A stretch of 64,000 bases of DNA. Source: Candidatus Barnesiella excrementavium (GTDB taxonomy: Bacteria > Bacteroidota > Bacteroidia > Bacteroidales > Barnesiellaceae). The DNA lies in assembly GCA_019115485.1 (NCBI GenBank), contig DXDM01000059.1:124001-188000 (forward strand), written 5' to 3'. Positions 61,550 through 64,000 of the stretch are shown piece after piece (within the stretch, counting starts at the first letter, position 1; every line of letters begins with the position of its first letter). Below the pieces are notes generated by a model. The model was not told where the DNA came from, searched no databases, and saw only the letters and a program-made list of their open reading frames with translations. Both the position numbers and the translations under genes were made by a program.

Positions 61550-62137
61550 ATGCACATCGAATCGTTACATATACGCCGACAGTTAATCGAGCCCCATCGG
61601 GGAGCGCTGCTCGTGGCCGAGCCTTTCCTCGACGAGGGGTGCTTCCGCCGGGCGGTCATCTGTCTGGCCGAATATTCCGAGAAGGGAGCGGTGGGTTTTG
61701 TCCTCAACAGCCCCACACACTATCATCTGAATGAATTGCTCGAAGGGGTGGGCTCCATTCCTTCGATACCGGTCTATTGCGGCGGCCCGGTGGGTACCGA
61801 CCATCTGTTTTTCCTGCACGACATCGCTTCGCTGCCCGGGGCGGTCGAGGTGGCTTCGGGCCTTTTTGCCAACGGTGATTTCGACATGCTGCTCGATTTC
61901 CTGCGCAGCGACGAGGGGGTGTGTCGTCATGTGAAATTCCTGATCGGGTATAGCGGCTGGTCGCCCGGGCAGCTCGACGGGGAGCTGCGGCAAGAGTCGT
62001 GGGCCGTCACCACCATGCAGTCGCCGGCCAGTTGCCTGGCCGCTACCGACGACCGCTTCTGGCGTGAGACGGTACGCAGCATGGGCGAGGGGTATCGGTT
62101 GTGGCTCAACTCGCCTCAGGAGCCGTCGCTCAATTAG
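61550..62137 (+). CDS. YqgE/AlgH family protein
   Basis: 195 residues of the YqgE/AlgH (DUF179) family, a widespread protein without a settled function. Signatures: RGALLVAEPFLDEGCFRRAVI, EKGAVGFVLNSPT, YCGGPVGTDHLFFLHD, and FLIGYSGWSPGQLDGEL. The ATG at 61550 sits behind GAGGAGC. The frame is open 17 codons upstream without homology. Its stop overlaps the convergent acetyltransferase gene stop by 4 bases. Confidence 0.92.
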   Translation: MHIESLHIRRQLIEPHRGALLVAEPFLDEGCFRRAVICLAEYSEKGAVGFVLNSPTHYHLNELLEGVGSIPSIPVYCGGPVGTDHLFFLHDIASLPGAVEVASGLFANGDFDMLLDFLRSDEGVCRHVKFLIGYSGWSPGQLDGELRQESWAVTTMQSPASCLAATDDRFWRETVRSMGEGYRLWLNSPQEPSLN

Positions 62138-62670
62138 TATTTTTCGTCGGGGTTTATTTTCTGGAATACGAGTGCATCGGTGTATCCCTGCGGCAGTTGT
62201 ATCCAGTCGGTCAGATGTCCGCACTCGCAGAATCCACAGGAGAGGAAGAGGGCCAGGCTGGCCGTATTGCACGCCGCGATGTGCACATAGAGTTGGTGCA
62301 GGTGCAGGAAGTGGAAGGCATACTCCATGAAGGTTTCGAGGGTATCGCGTCCGAATCCCTGGCGGGTGTGGCTCGGGTCGACGAGCAGTCCGACGGCGGC
62401 CCGCCGGTTCACGGCATCGTAGTCGAAACAGTCGAGAATTCCGATGCTTTTCTTGGTCTCACGTTCCACAATCATCAGCCGCAGTTGCCCGTCGCGAGCA
62501 ATGTCGGCACTGTAACTCTCGATGTAGCGTTTCATCAGATAGCGCGAGAAGGGAGCTATGGTGCAGCCAAACTCCCACAGCGACGAGTCGTTTTCCCAGC
62601 GGTAGAGGTCGTCCAGGTCTTCGGGTTCGATGGCCCGCAAAGCGATTTTTTTACCCGTGAGGTAGGTCAT
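62134..62670 (-). CDS. GNAT-family N-acetyltransferase
   Basis: 178 residues of the RimJ/RimL-like acetyltransferase group. GKKIALRAIEPEDLDDLYRWEND is the standard opening; the acetyl-CoA site is LVDPSHTRQGFGRDTLETF, followed by HLHQLYVHIAACNTASLALFLSCGF. It probably acetylates a protein N-terminus, a small molecule or a polyamine. The start at 62670 overlaps the glycosyltransferase stop (ATGA); the open frame upstream of it is a shadow. Coupled to the gene at 62667-63839. Confidence 0.9.
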   Translation of the reverse strand: MTYLTGKKIALRAIEPEDLDDLYRWENDSSLWEFGCTIAPFSRYLMKRYIESYSADIARDGQLRLMIVERETKKSIGILDCFDYDAVNRRAAVGLLVDPSHTRQGFGRDTLETFMEYAFHFLHLHQLYVHIAACNTASLALFLSCGFCECGHLTDWIQLPQGYTDALVFQKINPDEKY

Positions 62671-63839
62671 GAGCGTGTATAGATTTGTTGGGGTGAGATA
62701 ATCACGTGGGCCCCCGGGTTGTAGATGAGGAACCGGTTGCGCTCGTGACATTGCTGTTGCAGGGTGGCGATGATGTCGCGGTAGGAGAGCCACCCCGAGT
62801 CGAGTACGATATAGCGCAGGGGCGAGTGCTTGTCGGGAGAGGGCAGCTCCCGAATCGATTGGAGGGCCGTGATGTGGGGTCGGCCGGGAATGAGTTCGGC
62901 CACCCGGTCAATCCGGTTGGTGAGGGCATACCATTCGCCCCGTTCCCGTTTCTCTCCGCTCTTCTTCCGCTTGAACGGATAGAGCAAGATGCGGTGGGCG
63001 GCCGCCAGCATGGCCCGGAAGAAGATGGAGAACTTCACCGCCAGGTAGTAGCCCTTGCTGTAATGGGGATAGTGTTTCTTGAAGAAGATGAGCATCGCCT
63101 CGTAGAATACCCGCACGTAGCGCAGGCTCCCCTTTTTGGTACTCTCGCCCTTGTAGTGAATGATGGGGGTGGGCAGGTAGTAGTTGTGGTATCCCGCCAG
63201 CACCAGCCGGTAGGAGAGGTCGATGTCCTCGCCATACATGAAGAAGGCCTCGTCGAGCAGTCCGCTCTTGTCGAGTGTTTCGCGCCGCATGCACATGAAG
63301 GCCCCCGACAGAATGTCGACGCGGTGGCACTCGTCGGGCGAGAGGTATTTCAGGTGGTAGCGTCCGAAGAGGGGCGAACGGGGAAAGAGCGAGGCCAGCC
63401 CGAATATCTTGCAGAACGACACCCAGGGCGAGGGGAACCCCCGTTTCGACTCGGGCAGGAAGCGGCCGTTGCCGTCGAGCATCTTCACCCCCACACCACC
63501 CGCGTCGGGGTGCGTGTCCAGGAAGAGGCACACCTCGTGCAACGTATCCTCAGCAATGACCGTGTCGGGGTTAAGCAGCAAGATGTATTGCCCCGTAGCC
63601 AGTTCCATCGCCTGGTTGTTGGCGCGGGCAAATCCCACATTCTCGGTGTTGGCGATAAACCGCACCTCAGGAAACCGGGGGGTGAGATAGTCGAGCGAAT
63701 CGTCCTGCGAACAGTTGTCGACCACGAAAATCTCGGCCTCCATGGGGTAGAGCGTCAGCGCAGCCCGCACCGACCGGAGCGCCTGCTCCAAAAAGTGTTT
63801 CACCCGGTAGTTGACAATGATGATGCTGATTTTTAACAC
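62667..63839 (-). CDS. Family 2 glycosyltransferase
   Basis: 390 residues. GT-A fold: ISIIIVNYRVKHFLEQAL at the start, DNCSQDDSLDYL, NTENVGFARANNQAM, LLLNPDTVI (DxD-type metal site), LSGAFMCMRRETLDKSG and GEDIDLSYRLVLAG (catalytic ED motif). This is the rhamnosyl/galactosyl-transferase-like subgroup (WbbL type). The C-terminal 100 residues (from about 290) are basic and contain a long unassigned segment ending near IIATLQQQCHERN. It probably acts in cell-surface glycan synthesis at the membrane. The acetyltransferase follows with an ATGA overlap. Confidence 0.88.
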   Translation of the reverse strand: MLKISIIIVNYRVKHFLEQALRSVRAALTLYPMEAEIFVVDNCSQDDSLDYLTPRFPEVRFIANTENVGFARANNQAMELATGQYILLLNPDTVIAEDTLHEVCLFLDTHPDAGGVGVKMLDGNGRFLPESKRGFPSPWVSFCKIFGLASLFPRSPLFGRYHLKYLSPDECHRVDILSGAFMCMRRETLDKSGLLDEAFFMYGEDIDLSYRLVLAGYHNYYLPTPIIHYKGESTKKGSLRYVRVFYEAMLIFFKKHYPHYSKGYYLAVKFSIFFRAMLAAAHRILLYPFKRKKSGEKRERGEWYALTNRIDRVAELIPGRPHITALQSIRELPSPDKHSPLRYIVLDSGWLSYRDIIATLQQQCHERNRFLIYNPGAHVIISPQQIYTRS

Positions 63840-63898
63840 AATCCCGATACTCTTTATATATGTATAACGATATTTCCTTGAAAATAGTGTCTCTTTTA

Positions 63899-64000
63899 TT
63901 ATCCCTTGAAACTTTCGCTGAACAGCGTGCGGTTGAGAATCGAGCGCCCCAGCGTGATTTCGTCGGTATATTCCAGTTCGCCGCCCACCGATACCCCTCG
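63899..64000 (-). CDS. recR: Recombination protein RecR, 3' end only
   Basis: Partial gene cut by the window edge: 33 residues, starting in [14 protein letters not shown] and ending [10 protein letters not shown] then FSESFKG and TAA (63901-63899). This is the C-terminal signature of RecR, the zinc-finger/Toprim protein that helps RecFOR load RecA at gaps. It lies 60 bases upstream of the family 2 glycosyltransferase in the same direction. Confidence 0.9.
   Translation of the reverse strand, partial: RGVSVGGELEYTDEITLGRSILNRTLFSESFKG

Overview
The window looks like a chromosomal segment of a Bacteroidales bacterium with fairly high GC (mid to high 50s percent by eye). The evidence is porQ of the type IX secretion system, DUF1573 and DUF3843 proteins, the GGGtGRT pair, an ATP-PFK plus a PPi-PFK, and many promoters of the Bacteroidetes type TTTG-N19..21-TAnnTTTG. 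A relative of Barnesiella, Coprobacter or similar Porphyromonadaceae-like gut bacteria is plausible; the genus is a guess. Most of the window is ordinary core genome with short operons on both strands and clear hairpin terminators.

Layout. 1-4.1 kb: a leftward operon porQ-cmk-ispH-pfkA, read from an 83-bp tandem repeat that carries the same promoter up to three times. 4.3-6.8 kb: polyprenyl synthetase, an unknown protein and TatD. 6.8-8.1 kb: an accessory patch with two small membrane-protein genes, both apparently frameshifted and sharing a duplicated 5' region, separated by a GC-rich intergenic element. 8.1-10.3 kb: an AraC regulator with a nonsense codon near its natural start, divergent from a 51-aa small ORF coupled to a lipocalin-like protein. 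10.4-13.7 kb: tRNA-Ser, a candidate small RNA, a transthyretin-like protein, an esterase and DUF3843. 13.7-18 kb: mutY, phoH, purC, menG. 18.3-20 kb: class I fumarase.

20.2-24.7 kb is the most unusual region. It is a compact rightward operon of phage virion-like genes: scaffold-like, SU10/DUF5309-type major capsid with an N-terminal transmembrane helix, a small capsid-accessory-like protein, a fibre-like protein and a head-completion-like protein. No terminase, portal, integrase or lysis gene lies beside it. It looks like a domesticated or stranded capsid module. A lone holin-like gene occurs separately at 58.0 kb.

24.8-35.6 kb: glycosyltransferase, LtaS-type sulfatase-family transferase, PPi-PFK, GH2 beta-galactosidase, and an operon DUF1573-DUF1573-meaB-FHA. 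35.8-40.6 kb: a membrane-bound MutS-like ATPase, the Fe-S scaffold/GGGtGRT pair, ferritin and a zinc-ribbon peptide. 40.7-44.2 kb: operon nfeD-kdsB-M16 homologue, the last lacking the zinc motif. 44.4-50.3 kb: ECF-type sigma factor, beta-barrel plus glycosyltransferase, Bcr/CflA transporter, tRNA-Pro, and HAD-aroB. 50.4-53.7 kb: lipoprotein and GH31. 53.8-58.5 kb: lysS-gpsA-pgi and the holin. 58.7-64 kb: DUF1349 protein and LuxR-type regulator divergent from one palindromic promoter, a cation diffusion facilitator, YqgE, an acetyltransferase, a family 2 glycosyltransferase, and the truncated 3' end of recR. No rRNA, CRISPR array or complete insertion sequence was seen.
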